A DNA stretch of 64,000 nucleotides from CAIYRG01 sp036273455 (GCA_036273455.1 DASUHP010000024.1:10770-74769), one strand, 5' to 3'; numbered from the stretch's first letter, positions 8,823 through 18,951 are shown. Notes: generated by a model from the sequence alone, not told the origin. Numbers and translations are program-made.

Positions 8823-9911
8823 GTGTTCTATTACCTCTTCGTACCGATGATGGGCCACTACCGGATCATTAATGTTTTCCGGTACCTCACCTTTCGGAGC
8901 GCCGGCGCGGTGGTCACCGCCATGGTGATCTGTTTCGTGATCGGCCCATGGTTCATCCGGAAGATGAAAGAGATGCAGGGCAAGGGCCAACCGATCCGCG
9001 AAGATGGGCCCAAACGCCATATCGTCGAGAAGCAGGGCACGCCCACCATGGGCGGGCTTCTTATCCTCATTGCGCTGGTGGTTTCGACTCTTCTGTGGGC
9101 GGATCTGTCCAATCAATATGTCTGGGCCGTGCTGCTGGTGACCTTTGCATTCGGTCTGCTCGGGTTCATGGACGATTTCCTGAAAGTCGCGAAGCGCTCA
9201 ACCGCGGGCTTGCGGGCAGGAACGAAAATTCTGGTTCAATTGGCGGTCGCCGGATCCGCGGTGTATTTCCTCATGCGTCTGCAGGCGCCGCCGCTGACCG
9301 GCGCCGTCGCATTGCCCTTTTTCAAGGGCGCTCTTTGGCAGCTTGGCTGGTTCTTCATCATTTTCGGTGCGCTGGTTGTCGTCGGTGCGTCCAATGCCGT
9401 CAATCTGACCGATGGGCTCGATGGCCTTGCGATTGTGCCGGTGATGATCGCGGCCGGAACATTCCTGCTGATCGCGTATCTGGTCGGGAATTTCCGCTTC
9501 GCCGATTATCTGCAGATCAACTACGTGCCCGGCACAGGCGAGCTTGCAGTTGTCATGGCAGCCCTGATTGGGGCCGGTCTCGGTTTCCTCTGGTACAATG
9601 CGCCGCCCGCCATGGTTTTCATGGGCGATACCGGATCGCTGGCGCTGGGCGGCGTGCTTGGCGCGACCGCGGTCGCCGTCAAACATGAAATCGTGCTCGC
9701 GATTGTCGGCGGATTGTTCGTCGTCGAAGCGGTTTCTGTGATGGTTCAGGTGATTTCGTTCAAGACCACCGGCAGGCGCGTGTTCAAGATGGCGCCGATT
9801 CACCACCATTTCGAGCAGCTCGGCTGGCGCGAACCCACCATCGTAATCCGCTTCTGGATCGTTGCCGTGGTTCTGGCGCTGATCGGACTGGCAACCTTAA
9901 AGCTGCGGTGA
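8823..9911 (+). CDS. mraY: phospho-MurNAc-pentapeptide transferase MraY
   Basis: This 362-residue integral membrane enzyme makes lipid I from UDP-MurNAc-pentapeptide and undecaprenyl phosphate. The GTG at 8823 is chosen because the translated VFYYLFVPM is the family N-terminus, whereas the open frame extends artificially back into murF. Conserved features include GTPTMGG, the NLTDGLDGLA catalytic loop, GDTGSLALGG, and the HHHFE loop near the C-terminus. There are about ten membrane helices. Length is as in the family (about 360). Confidence 0.96.
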   Translation: MFYYLFVPMMGHYRIINVFRYLTFRSAGAVVTAMVICFVIGPWFIRKMKEMQGKGQPIREDGPKRHIVEKQGTPTMGGLLILIALVVSTLLWADLSNQYVWAVLLVTFAFGLLGFMDDFLKVAKRSTAGLRAGTKILVQLAVAGSAVYFLMRLQAPPLTGAVALPFFKGALWQLGWFFIIFGALVVVGASNAVNLTDGLDGLAIVPVMIAAGTFLLIAYLVGNFRFADYLQINYVPGTGELAVVMAALIGAGLGFLWYNAPPAMVFMGDTGSLALGGVLGATAVAVKHEIVLAIVGGLFVVEAVSVMVQVISFKTTGRRVFKMAPIHHHFEQLGWREPTIVIRFWIVAVVLALIGLATLKLR

Positions 9912-9918
9912 TCCGCGA

Positions 9919-11349
9919 ATGATCGAAGTCACCTCGTTTCGGGACAAATCGGTTGGCGTGTTCGGACTGGCCCGCTCCGGCATCTCTGCGATTGAGTCCC
10001 TGACTGCCGGCGGCGCCATGGTTTTCGCCTGGGACGATCGCGAAGCCGGGCAAAACGCTGCGTCGGCCAAGGGCGCACGAGTGGCAAAATGGGAAGCCTG
10101 GCCCTGGGACCAGATTTCCGCGCTGGTGTTGAGCCCCGGCGTGCCGTTGACCCATCCGGAACCCCACGCCGTTGTGCGCCGTGCGCAGGCCGCCGGTGCC
10201 GAAGTGATCGGCGATCTTGAACTCTTTGCACGTACGATCCGGCCGATCGCAGGCGCCAGGGGTGTGGCGCCGATCGTGGCGATTACCGGTACCAATGGAA
10301 AATCGACCACCACCGCGTTGATCGCGCATGTGTTGAAAGCCTGCGGCTTTGATGCGCAGGCAGGCGGGAATATCGGCCGCGCCGCGCTGGATCTGCCGCC
10401 ACCCAAAACATCCACGATCTACGTGCTGGAAGTTTCGTCCTACCAGATCGATCTCGCGCCGCGGCTTGTGGCCGATGTGGCCTTGCTGACCAATCTCTCC
10501 CCTGACCATCTCGACCGCCACGGCTCGATGGCGGGTTATGCCGCCGTCAAAACGAAGCTCCTCGCCCAGGTTGCCGAGGACGGTTGGGTCGCGGTTGGTG
10601 TCGACGATCCGGATTCGGCGGCAATCTACACGGGGATGTCGGCGTTGCGCGGCAATCACGCCATTGCTGTCGCGGTCGGAAAAGTCCTGGGCGATGGCAT
10701 CTTCGTCATTGACGGGAAGCTTTATGACGCCTGGGGCCAACCGGCCGAACTGATCGGCGACCTGAAGACGGCGGCGCATTTGCCCGGCGCGCATAATTGG
10801 CAGAATGCGGCGCTGTGTTATGCGGCAGTGCGCCAAGTCGTGCCCGACCGTCGCGCGGTGATGCCGGCCATCGCCCGTTTCCCCGGTCTGGCGCACCGGA
10901 TCGAAGAGGTCTGCCGCATCGGCAAAGTGCGCTTCATCAATGATTCGAAGGCCACCAACGCCGATGCGGCGGCCCGTGCGCTGGCCTGCTATTCCGACAT
11001 ATTCTGGATTGCCGGCGGACTCGCCAAGGAAGGTGGCATTGCCAGCCTGGCGCCGTTTTTTCCGCGCGTCCGAAAAGCCTATCTGATCGGAAAGGCAGCC
11101 GCGGATTTCGAACAAACCCTGTCCGGCCGTGTTCCCCTGATGCAGGCGGACAATCTCGAACGGGCGATACGCGCTGCCTTCGAAGACGCGCGTGACAGTT
11201 CCGCACCGGAGCCTGTGGTCCTGCTGTCGCCGGCTTGCGCTTCCTTCGATCAGTTCCGCGATTTTGAACACCGCGGCGATGTGTTCCGGGAACTTGCGAG
11301 GAAACTCGGAGGGCAGCGCCACACATCGCCGATGGAGCATTCGGCATGA
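9919..11349 (+). CDS. murD: UDP-MurNAc-L-alanine:D-glutamate ligase MurD
   Basis: This 476-residue Mur ligase adds D-glutamate. The N-terminal Rossmann-like UDP-binding domain (VFGLARSGISA near residue 14) is followed by the central ATPase domain with TGTNGKSTT (about residue 122). The C-terminal domain contains NDSKATNADAAARAL and a WIAGG motif. The position between mraY and ftsW is canonical. The stop overlaps the ftsW start (ATGA). Confidence 0.95.
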   Translation: MIEVTSFRDKSVGVFGLARSGISAIESLTAGGAMVFAWDDREAGQNAASAKGARVAKWEAWPWDQISALVLSPGVPLTHPEPHAVVRRAQAAGAEVIGDLELFARTIRPIAGARGVAPIVAITGTNGKSTTTALIAHVLKACGFDAQAGGNIGRAALDLPPPKTSTIYVLEVSSYQIDLAPRLVADVALLTNLSPDHLDRHGSMAGYAAVKTKLLAQVAEDGWVAVGVDDPDSAAIYTGMSALRGNHAIAVAVGKVLGDGIFVIDGKLYDAWGQPAELIGDLKTAAHLPGAHNWQNAALCYAAVRQVVPDRRAVMPAIARFPGLAHRIEEVCRIGKVRFINDSKATNADAAARALACYSDIFWIAGGLAKEGGIASLAPFFPRVRKAYLIGKAAADFEQTLSGRVPLMQADNLERAIRAAFEDARDSSAPEPVVLLSPACASFDQFRDFEHRGDVFRELARKLGGQRHTSPMEHSA

Positions 11350-12461
11350 CGTCTCGTTCGGATACGTCGCCGCTCGCCCGCTGGTGGTCAACTCTCGACC
11401 ATGTCAGCCTGTTGTGCATCGTTGCACTTCTCACGATTGGCATTTTCCTGGCATTTGCGGCGAGCCCGGCTGCCACCGGACATGTGAACGCGGCCGGTAA
11501 TTTTTCCTATGCGCTGAAGCAACTCGCCTTTGCTTTGGTGGCATTTGCGATTTTGTTGTCCGCGACGCTCCTGGATTTGAAACAGACGCGCATTGTGGCG
11601 GCCTGCGTATATGCGTTCGCGGTTATCGGTGCCCTTCTCGCGCTGATTGCGGGAGCCGATGTCAATGGTGCGCATCGCTGGCTCGATTTCGCCGGGTTCA
11701 AGCTCCAGCCGTCGGAATTCCTCAAACCGGGCTTTGCGATTTTGACCGCGATGTTTATGGCCGACAAATTGAAGCATGGCTTTGCCGGGGAAGTCTGGAC
11801 CGCTATTTTCCTTGCCCCGGCGATCGCCATTCTGTTGCTGCAACCAGATGTCGGGCAAACCGCACTGCTGTCGGCGCTGTGCGTGACGATGTTGTTCTTT
11901 GCGGGAATCTCGTGGGTGGTCATGGCCGGATTGGCCGCCGGTGGCTCGGCCCTGTTCGGGCTCGCCTGGCTTGTGCATCCCCACGTGCGGGAGAGATTCG
12001 CTGAGTTCATCAACAGCGGCGGTTATCAAACGGGTCTTGCGCTGAAGGCATTTCGCGCCGGTGGGATCACCGGCGTCGGTCCTGGCGCCGGGACGATCAA
12101 ATACCGGCTTCCGGATGCCCATACCGATTTCGTTTTTGCCGTCGCCGGTGAGGAATTCGGTGTTTTCCTCTGCGGTGTCATCGCCATCCTTTTTGGTGTG
12201 CTGACGGTGCGGCTGTTGCTCCGTTCTGGGCGCGCGAATGATCCATTCGTGCAATTGGCGGGAGCCGGGCTCGCAGCAGTCATGGGGATGCAGGCCTTCA
12301 TCAATATGGGTGTGTCGCTTTCAATTTTGCCCGCCAAAGGCATGACCCTGCCGTTTATTTCCTACGGTGGTTCATCGCTGTTCGCGATTGCCCTCACCAT
12401 GGGATTTGCGCTCGGCCTGACGCGCAACCGGCGGGTTTGGCCGGACGAGCTGGCGTCGTGA
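11346..12461 (+). CDS. ftsW: septal peptidoglycan polymerase FtsW (SEDS family)
   Basis: This SEDS-family glycosyltransferase of 371 residues has about ten membrane helices and polymerises lipid II at the septum as the partner of FtsI. Conserved features are GAHRWLDFAGFKLQPSEFLK in the large loop region, the HTDFVFAVAGEEFG segment, and the C-terminal LPFISYGGSS motif. It precedes murG with a GTGA overlap, as in many dcw clusters. Confidence 0.95.
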   Translation: MTSRSDTSPLARWWSTLDHVSLLCIVALLTIGIFLAFAASPAATGHVNAAGNFSYALKQLAFALVAFAILLSATLLDLKQTRIVAACVYAFAVIGALLALIAGADVNGAHRWLDFAGFKLQPSEFLKPGFAILTAMFMADKLKHGFAGEVWTAIFLAPAIAILLLQPDVGQTALLSALCVTMLFFAGISWVVMAGLAAGGSALFGLAWLVHPHVRERFAEFINSGGYQTGLALKAFRAGGITGVGPGAGTIKYRLPDAHTDFVFAVAGEEFGVFLCGVIAILFGVLTVRLLLRSGRANDPFVQLAGAGLAAVMGMQAFINMGVSLSILPAKGMTLPFISYGGSSLFAIALTMGFALGLTRNRRVWPDELAS

Positions 12462-13555
12462 GCGGACCATTCATCCTTGCTGCAGGCGGCACCGGCGGTC
12501 ATCTGTTTCCGGCCCAGGCGGTTGCGCGCGAACTGGTGCGCCGGGGTTGCCGCGTCGTGGTGATTACGGACGGCCGCGGTCACAATTACGGACAGGCTTT
12601 TCCGGGAGCGGAAATCGCCACTGTGCCGTCCGCGACTTTCTCCGGCCGCGGAGCATTGGGACGGGTTTCGGCTCTGGCCACGATTGTCTGGGGCGTCATT
12701 GCGGCATTGCGGAAATTTCTCAGTCTCCGCCCGATGGCTGTGGTCGGCTTTGGCGGCTATCCCAGTTTACCCGTGATGATGGCGGCTTCGATTGCCCATA
12801 TTCCGGCGGCTTTGCACGAACAGAACGCCGTCCCGGGCCGCGTCAACCGGTTGCTCGCGCCGCGCGTCACCCGCATTGCTGCATCATTTCCGTTCGCCCG
12901 CTTTGCCCCGCCACATCCGGAGAAAATCGTGTTCACGGGGAACCCGGTGCGGCCCGCGGCGGCGCTGATGCGCGACAAGCCATATCTGCCGCCACTACCG
13001 GGCGAAGAGATCCGCCTGCTGATTTTCGGCGGCAGTCAGGGTGCGCGCGCGCTGTCCGAACTGGTGCCGGCCGCGCTCGGCGTGCTGTCGCCGGATTTGC
13101 GGCGGCGTCTTTTGATTACCCAGCAGGCACGTGCCGAAGATCTCGAAATGGTCAATGCTGCGTACAAGGCTTGCGGGCTGAAATATGAGACGGCGGCGTT
13201 TTTCAACGACCTGCCGCAGCGAATGGCATCTGCGCATCTTATCATCGCACGCAGTGGCGCATCGACCTTGAGCGAAATCACCGTCATCGGGCGCCCCGCC
13301 ATCCTGATCCCTTATCCATTTGCGATGGACGACCACCAGGCTGCCAATGCTGCGGTGCTGGAGCGCGCCGGAGCAGCGTGGGTCGTTCCGCAAAACCAAC
13401 TGGATGCCCCGAAGCTGGCCGGTATGTTGACGGATATTTTTGGCGATCCCGGGGCGCTCGCGGCCCGCGCTGCGGCCGCAAAAGCGCTCGGTCATCCCGA
13501 CGCCGCACAGCGGCTCGCCGACCTTGCCCAACAACTTGCGGACCACACAAGATGA
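12458..13555 (+). CDS. murG: lipid II synthase MurG
   Basis: This peripheral-membrane GT28 glycosyltransferase of 365 residues transfers GlcNAc to lipid I. The start is the GTG at 12458 (MSGPFILAAGGTGGHLFPA), which overlaps the ftsW stop and puts the glycine loop GGTGGH at the expected N-terminal position. The open frame runs 21 nt further upstream without support. The GGSQGARAL nucleotide-binding loop (about residue 190) and the ARSGASTLSE motif are present. Confidence 0.95.
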   Translation: MSGPFILAAGGTGGHLFPAQAVARELVRRGCRVVVITDGRGHNYGQAFPGAEIATVPSATFSGRGALGRVSALATIVWGVIAALRKFLSLRPMAVVGFGGYPSLPVMMAASIAHIPAALHEQNAVPGRVNRLLAPRVTRIAASFPFARFAPPHPEKIVFTGNPVRPAAALMRDKPYLPPLPGEEIRLLIFGGSQGARALSELVPAALGVLSPDLRRRLLITQQARAEDLEMVNAAYKACGLKYETAAFFNDLPQRMASAHLIIARSGASTLSEITVIGRPAILIPYPFAMDDHQAANAAVLERAGAAWVVPQNQLDAPKLAGMLTDIFGDPGALAARAAAAKALGHPDAAQRLADLAQQLADHTR

Positions 13556-14994
13556 GCAATCCCGGACGCCACGTTCAGGCCATGCGGGTGCCGCTGTCGA
13601 TCGGCACGATCCATTTCATCGGGATTGGCGGCATCGGCATGAGCGGCATTGCCGAAGTCATGCATGAACTGGGTTACCGTGTGCAAGGATCGGATGCCGC
13701 CGATAGCGGCAACGTCAAACGACTGCGCGACCTCGGTATCCCGGTGACCATTGGCCACAGGGCCGAAAATGTCAGCGATGCCGCCGTCGTCGTCTATACG
13801 TCAGCGGTCAAGCCCGACAATCCCGAACTTGCCACCGCGCGCGCACACGGTCTGCCGATCGTAAGGCGCGCCGAAATGCTCGCCGAACTGATGCGCCTGA
13901 AGCGCTCGGTTGCGGTCGCCGGCACGCATGGCAAAACCACGACCACGACCATGGTCGCGGCGCTGTTCGAGAGCGGCGGCTTCGATCCTTCGGTCGTGAA
14001 TGGCGGCATCATTAATGTGTACGGCACCAATGCGCGGCTCGGCGCGGGCGAATGGATGGTCGTCGAGGCAGATGAATCCGACGGCACCTTCCTGCGGCTG
14101 CCCGCAACCGTCGCCATTGTCACAAATGTCGATCCCGAACATCTGGACTTCTATGGCGACTTCGAAAAAGTCAAAGCGGCATTCCAGACTTTCGTGGAGA
14201 ACCTGCCGTTTTACGGTTTCGCCGTAATGTGCGCCGACCATCCGGACGTGCAGGGAATCATTGCGCGGGTGCGCGACCGGCGGATCATCACCTATGGGTT
14301 CAATCCGCAGGCCGATGCGCGCGTGGTCAATGTGGCCTTCTCAGAGGGCGCGTCCCATTTCGATGTTGAATTTCATGACCGCCGGAAACAGACCACGAGC
14401 CGGCTCGCCGGTTTGCGCCTGCCGATGCCGGGCGAACACAATGTTTCGAATGCCGTCGCGGCAATTTGCGTGGCGCGCGGACTCGGCATCGGCGAGGACG
14501 CAATCAAGCGCGCGCTCAATCGCTTTGGCGGAGTGAAGCGCCGCTTTACCCGGGTCGGGGAGTGGAACGGCGCAGCGATCATCGATGATTACGGCCACCA
14601 TCCCGTGGAAATCGCGGCCGTATTGAAAGCCGCACGACAAGCCTATTCCGGGCCGCTGACCGCCGTGATCCAGCCGCATCGCTATACGCGCCTGCGTGAT
14701 CTATTCGACCAGTTCTGCATCTGCCTGAACAGCGCCGATACCGCCATTGTCGCGCCGGTCTATGCCGCAGGCGAAGCGCCGATTCCCGGAGTCGATCGCG
14801 ACGCATTGGCGGAAGGCCTGCGCGCCCACGGGCACAAGCGCGTGTTCACGATCGAGGGGCCGGAAGATCTTCCCGGTATCGTCGGCCCATTGGCCCAGCC
14901 GCAGGGCGCGATCGTGTGTCTCGGTGCCGGTTCTATCTCACAATGGGCAGCCGGATTGCAGGGGGCTCTCGAACGCTATGGGGCTTCCGAATGA
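13552..14994 (+). CDS. murC: UDP-MurNAc:L-alanine ligase MurC
   Basis: This 480-residue Mur ligase adds the first stem-peptide residue, L-alanine. The start ATG at 13552 overlaps the murG stop; the open frame upstream of it is an artefact. The N-terminal domain shows HFIGIGGIGMSGIAEV, and the central domain has the P-loop AGTHGKTTTTTM at about residue 124. EADESDGTF and DDYGHHPVEI are the hallmark MurC motifs. The next gene, murB, starts in the ATGA overlap. Confidence 0.96.
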   Translation: MSNPGRHVQAMRVPLSIGTIHFIGIGGIGMSGIAEVMHELGYRVQGSDAADSGNVKRLRDLGIPVTIGHRAENVSDAAVVVYTSAVKPDNPELATARAHGLPIVRRAEMLAELMRLKRSVAVAGTHGKTTTTTMVAALFESGGFDPSVVNGGIINVYGTNARLGAGEWMVVEADESDGTFLRLPATVAIVTNVDPEHLDFYGDFEKVKAAFQTFVENLPFYGFAVMCADHPDVQGIIARVRDRRIITYGFNPQADARVVNVAFSEGASHFDVEFHDRRKQTTSRLAGLRLPMPGEHNVSNAVAAICVARGLGIGEDAIKRALNRFGGVKRRFTRVGEWNGAAIIDDYGHHPVEIAAVLKAARQAYSGPLTAVIQPHRYTRLRDLFDQFCICLNSADTAIVAPVYAAGEAPIPGVDRDALAEGLRAHGHKRVFTIEGPEDLPGIVGPLAQPQGAIVCLGAGSISQWAAGLQGALERYGASE

Positions 14995-15893
14995 ATGCAT
15001 TAATCAGCAGGCTTCCATCTGTACGCGGCAGTTATGCCGAAGCGGCGCCGCTCAAGGATCTCGTGTGGTTCCGCGCCGCGGGGCCCGCGGACGTGTTGTT
15101 CCGTCCCGCCGACATTGACGATCTGCGGCAGTTCATGGCGAACAAACCCGCCGGAGTGCCGGTGACTGCGATCGGCGTCGGTTCGAATCTGCTGATTCGC
15201 GACGGTGGAATTCCGGGGGTGGTCATTCGGCTTCCGGGCGCGTTCGGACGCATCGAAGCTTTGGATGGACATCGCATCCGGGCGGGAGCCGCCGCGCTAG
15301 ACGCAGCGGTTGCGCGTTCTGCGGCCGATGCCCGCATCGCCGGGCTGGAGTTCCTGCGCGGTATTCCCGGCACCATCGGTGGCGCTTTGACTATGAATGC
15401 CGGATGTTATGGCAGCGAGACAAAAGACATATTTGTCGAGGCGCGCGCCGTGGACGAGCGCGGAGAATTGCTGACGCTTGGCGCGGGCGAAATGGGTTTC
15501 CGTTATCGCCATTCCGCGCCACAGAACCTCGTCTATGTCGATGCCGTTCTTCAGGGCAAACCCGGCGATCCCGGAGAAATCCGTGCCCGGATGGAGGCTC
15601 TCGTCGCACAGCGCGAGAGCACGCAACCGGTGCGCAGCAAGACCGGTGGTTCGACATTCACCAATCCCCCCGGACACAAGGCCTGGCAGTTGATCGATCA
15701 GGCCGGCTGCCGCGGGTCGATGCATGGCGCGGCTCAGGTGTCGGAGAAGCACTGCAACTTTCTGATCAATACGGGTGACGCCAGCGCCGGGGACATCGAG
15801 GCGCTGGGCGAAGAAGTGCGCGCGCGCGTCAAAGCCAAATCGGGCGTGCAACTGGAATGGGAAATCAAACGGATCGGGCGGCCGGGAACATGA
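14991..15893 (+). CDS. murB: UDP-N-acetylenolpyruvoylglucosamine reductase MurB
   Basis: This FAD-dependent enzyme of 300 residues reduces UDP-GlcNAc-enolpyruvate to UDP-MurNAc. It belongs to the type II MurB group common in alphaproteobacteria and Gram-positives. FAD-domain motifs include GVGSNLLIRDGG (about residue 62) and GIPGTIGGALTMNAGCYG (about residue 123). The catalytic serine lies in GGSTFTNP near residue 220. The start ATG at 14991 overlaps the murC stop; the longer open frame intrudes into murC and is rejected. Confidence 0.95.
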   Translation: MNALISRLPSVRGSYAEAAPLKDLVWFRAAGPADVLFRPADIDDLRQFMANKPAGVPVTAIGVGSNLLIRDGGIPGVVIRLPGAFGRIEALDGHRIRAGAAALDAAVARSAADARIAGLEFLRGIPGTIGGALTMNAGCYGSETKDIFVEARAVDERGELLTLGAGEMGFRYRHSAPQNLVYVDAVLQGKPGDPGEIRARMEALVAQRESTQPVRSKTGGSTFTNPPGHKAWQLIDQAGCRGSMHGAAQVSEKHCNFLINTGDASAGDIEALGEEVRARVKAKSGVQLEWEIKRIGRPGT

Positions 15894-16819
15894 AGCGCGT
15901 CGCAGTATTGCTCGGTGGACGGTCGGCGGAGCGCAATGTCAGCCTTTCCTCCGGGCGCGAATGTGCCAACGCGCTCCGTGGCGAAGGATATGAAGTCATT
16001 GAGATCGATGTTGGCCTTGACCTCGCCGAGCGTCTGCACGAAGCACGGCCCGACGCCGTCTTCAATGCGCTGCACGGGCGCTGGGGTGAAGACGGCTGTG
16101 TGCAGGGGCTGCTGGAGCTGTTGGAGATTCCGTACACCCATTCGGGCGTGCTGGCATCGGCGCTTGCGATGCACAAGGAGAAGGCAAAGGCGGCATTCCG
16201 CGTCGCGGGCCTTCCGGTAGCGAAAAGCATTGTGGCCGACCGCAAACGCGTCGCCGCCGAGCACCAGATGGCGCGGCCCTATGTCGTGAAACCGATCTCG
16301 GAAGGTTCGAGCGTCGGCGTCTTTATTATTCACCAAGGCAGCAATGGCCCACCCGCGGCGCTCGCCGCGGCGGACTGGAATCTCGGCGAGCATGTCATGG
16401 TCGAAGAATATATTCCCGGGCGGGAACTGACCGTGGCCGTCATGGGGTCAGCCGCGGCCGGGTTGCGCTCATTGGCAGTCACTGAAATCATGGCGACCAC
16501 CGGCTTTTACGACTACGACGCCAAATACGCGCCGGGCGGATCCCGCCATGTGATTCCGGCGGAAGTTCCCGAATCCGTCGCACGTGAGGCCATGGCGCTC
16601 GCAGAGCGCGCCCACGCTGCGCTGGACTGCCGGGGCGTCTCGCGCACCGATTTTCGTTACGACGACACCAATGGCCGCAGCAGGCTTGTTGTGCTGGAGG
16701 TCAATACGCAGCCCGGCATGACGCCGACATCGCTGGTGCCGGAGCAGGCAAAATATGTCGGGATGTCGTTCGGCGCGCTGGTTCGCTGGATGGTCGAGGA
16801 CGCGTCATGCGGAAGATGA
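15890..16819 (+). CDS. ddl: D-alanine--D-alanine ligase
   Basis: This ATP-grasp enzyme of 309 residues makes the D-Ala-D-Ala dipeptide that MurF adds. The start MKRVAVLLGGRSAERNVSLSSG at 15890 is the standard family N-terminus and overlaps the murB stop. The ATP-grasp core includes the KPISEGSSVGV loop (about residue 135-145). The metal-binding LEVNTQPGMT near residue 275 is also present. Its 3' end overlaps ftsQ by 13 nt, consistent with co-transcription. Confidence 0.95.
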   Translation: MKRVAVLLGGRSAERNVSLSSGRECANALRGEGYEVIEIDVGLDLAERLHEARPDAVFNALHGRWGEDGCVQGLLELLEIPYTHSGVLASALAMHKEKAKAAFRVAGLPVAKSIVADRKRVAAEHQMARPYVVKPISEGSSVGVFIIHQGSNGPPAALAAADWNLGEHVMVEEYIPGRELTVAVMGSAAAGLRSLAVTEIMATTGFYDYDAKYAPGGSRHVIPAEVPESVAREAMALAERAHAALDCRGVSRTDFRYDDTNGRSRLVVLEVNTQPGMTPTSLVPEQAKYVGMSFGALVRWMVEDASCGR

Positions 16820-17643
16820 AGATCAAGCGGCAGAAGTCGCCGGATGGCGCAAGAAACTGGTTGTCCCGGTTCGTTCCGCGCCGTCCGGTATTTGTGCTGT
16901 CCTGTTCGCTGACGGTTATCGCTGTGACGGCGGGTGTGTGGCGCGGCGGCTATATTGGGGCTGCCGGCGATGCAGTGGATCGCGCAATTGGACGCGGCCT
17001 GGCGGCTGAGGGATTGGCCGTGCGCAAAGTGACTCTGTCCGGGCAGGAGCGAACGGCAGCCGACGCCGCCTATGAGGCGCTGGCCATTCAACCGGGCGAT
17101 ACGATGTTTGGGGTCGATCCCCAAGCGGCCCGCGCGCGACTGCTTCAGCTGCCCTGGGTCGGTGACGCCGAGGTGCGGCGCATTTTTCCGGACAAGGTTT
17201 CTGTCCGGGTGATCGAGAAGCGTCCCTTTGCCCTGTGGAGCAGCGCCGGATCGTTATGGGTCGTCGAGCGCTCAGGCGCGGTGATCACTTCGGCGGACCG
17301 GACTTCGTTTCCGCGTCTGCCGTTATTGATGGGTGAAGGTGCACCGGATGCCGCTCCGCCGGTCCTCGACGCGATCGGCAAGCAGCGAGCGATTGCCGCG
17401 CGCCTCGAGGCGCTCGAGCGCATCGGCGACCGGCGCTGGGATATCCATCTTGCCGGCGGTGTTGTGGTGCGCCTGCCCGAACAGGGATGGGAAGGACAAC
17501 TCGGCGATCTCGAAACGCTGATCGTCGAAAAAGGCGTTCTGGAGCGCGATATCGACGCCATCGACCTTCGCTATCCCGACAATTACGTGTTTAAGCTACG
17601 CAATGGTGATTCGCGGCCTGTCCCGCGCGAGCGCCGCGCCTGA
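16807..17643 (+). CDS. ftsQ: cell division protein FtsQ
   Basis: This 278-residue bitopic protein has a short basic cytoplasmic tail, one membrane helix (about residues 27-48) and a periplasmic POTRA domain (VRKVTLSGQERT through FPDKVSVRVIEKRP, about residues 75-145). A beta/FtsQ domain follows. FtsQ scaffolds FtsB and FtsL at the divisome. It sits between ddl and ftsA as expected. A 15-nt gap separates it from ftsA. Confidence 0.93.
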   Translation: MRKMKIKRQKSPDGARNWLSRFVPRRPVFVLSCSLTVIAVTAGVWRGGYIGAAGDAVDRAIGRGLAAEGLAVRKVTLSGQERTAADAAYEALAIQPGDTMFGVDPQAARARLLQLPWVGDAEVRRIFPDKVSVRVIEKRPFALWSSAGSLWVVERSGAVITSADRTSFPRLPLLMGEGAPDAAPPVLDAIGKQRAIAARLEALERIGDRRWDIHLAGGVVVRLPEQGWEGQLGDLETLIVEKGVLERDIDAIDLRYPDNYVFKLRNGDSRPVPRERRA

Positions 17644-17658
17644 GTACAGGGGTTCTGG

Positions 17659-18951
17659 ATGGGGGAAGTGTTTCGTATACGGAGTAACGGGCGGCAGAAT
17701 GGCGCAAGGCCCGCCGCACCGCGCGGCGGTGTGATCACCGCACTTGACGTCGGCTCATCGAAGGTCATCTGCATCATCGGCCGTGCAGAGCAGGGCGGCA
17801 TCCGCGTGCTCGGTTCGGCACTGCGTGAATCGCGCGGAATAAGGTGCGGCGCGGTGGTCAACGTCGATCTTGCTGAGCAGTGCATCGGAGAAACTGTCGA
17901 AGCCGCCGAGGAACTCGCGGATCAGCGCGTGCAGGATGTCGTGCTCTCGGTCCAGTGCGGTCAGCCGAAAAGCATCAATGCGCGCGCGGAGGCGGCCGGA
18001 TCGAACGTGATGGTCAGCGACTCGCATCTTCGCATGCTGCTGGCGGACGCGAAGAACCGCTGCCTCGAACCCGGACTGGAAGCGATACAGGCCGCACCGA
18101 CGGAATATGTCGTGGATCAGACACGCGGCATTTCCGATCCACGCAATATGGTATGCGACCGGCTCGGGGTATCGGTGCACGCGGTCGCCGTCCGCTCGGC
18201 ACCACTGCAGAATCTCCGGCTCGCCGTCGAGCGCCGCCAGCTCACGATCTCGCGGCAATTGTTCGCGCCCTATGCCAGCGCGATGGCGACTCTCACGCCC
18301 GATGAGATGTCGCTCGGCGTAACACTGATCGATATGGGCGCCGGTTGCACATCGATCTGCGTCTTCCGCGAGAACGCGCTGGTCCATGCCGATACCCTGC
18401 CTGCCGGCGGCATGGACGTCACCAAGGACATCGCGTTCATGCTGTCCACGCCTCTGGCGGCTGCGGAGCGGATCAAGACGCTTTACGGATCGGCGCTGGG
18501 AGAAACTGATTCCGGCGACGATCTGATCGAAGTGCCGCTGATGGGCGAGGAGAGTGAACGCGCCAGCACCCGCGTGCGCCGCGCGCATGTTGCCAAGATC
18601 ATCCGTGCACGGATCGAAGATGTTTTTGGTTCGGTTCGCGAGCGCCTCGAAAAATCTGGTTTCGATGTCGCGGCGGGCAGGCGCGCTGTGCTGACCGGCG
18701 GCGCGTCACAGCTTGCGGGTGTGCGCGATGTCGCCGCAGGCATTTTGAACAAGCAGGTGCGGCTTGGGTCGCCGCAAAGTTTCCCGGGGCTTGCTGCCTC
18801 CTGCGCCGGGCCGGGTTGCGCCGCGGCCATCGGCCTTCTTATTTCCGCTGCCACGACGGAAGCGGAATCGACCGATCCAAGCCCACCAGACATTGCCGAG
18901 CCGCCGCGCAACGGCATCGCGCAATGGATCACCGAAAGATTTTTCGGATGA
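17659..18951 (+). CDS. ftsA: cell division protein FtsA
   Basis: This actin-fold ATPase of 430 residues tethers FtsZ filaments to the membrane. The phosphate-1 motif ALDVGSSKV lies near residue 29. The SHS2/1C region follows, then the phosphate-2 motif LIDMGAGCTS (about residue 222) and the adenosine motif VLTGGASQL (about residue 344). The C-terminal amphipathic membrane-targeting helix is visible as IAQWITERFFG. The N-terminus carries a short basic extension of about 25 residues. Confidence 0.95.
   Translation: MGEVFRIRSNGRQNGARPAAPRGGVITALDVGSSKVICIIGRAEQGGIRVLGSALRESRGIRCGAVVNVDLAEQCIGETVEAAEELADQRVQDVVLSVQCGQPKSINARAEAAGSNVMVSDSHLRMLLADAKNRCLEPGLEAIQAAPTEYVVDQTRGISDPRNMVCDRLGVSVHAVAVRSAPLQNLRLAVERRQLTISRQLFAPYASAMATLTPDEMSLGVTLIDMGAGCTSICVFRENALVHADTLPAGGMDVTKDIAFMLSTPLAAAERIKTLYGSALGETDSGDDLIEVPLMGEESERASTRVRRAHVAKIIRARIEDVFGSVRERLEKSGFDVAAGRRAVLTGGASQLAGVRDVAAGILNKQVRLGSPQSFPGLAASCAGPGCAAAIGLLISAATTEAESTDPSPPDIAEPPRNGIAQWITERFFG

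Noticed and set aside
9784..11391. 535-codon open frame opposite murD
   Set aside because: It is an antisense shadow of a certain gene, with no domain.
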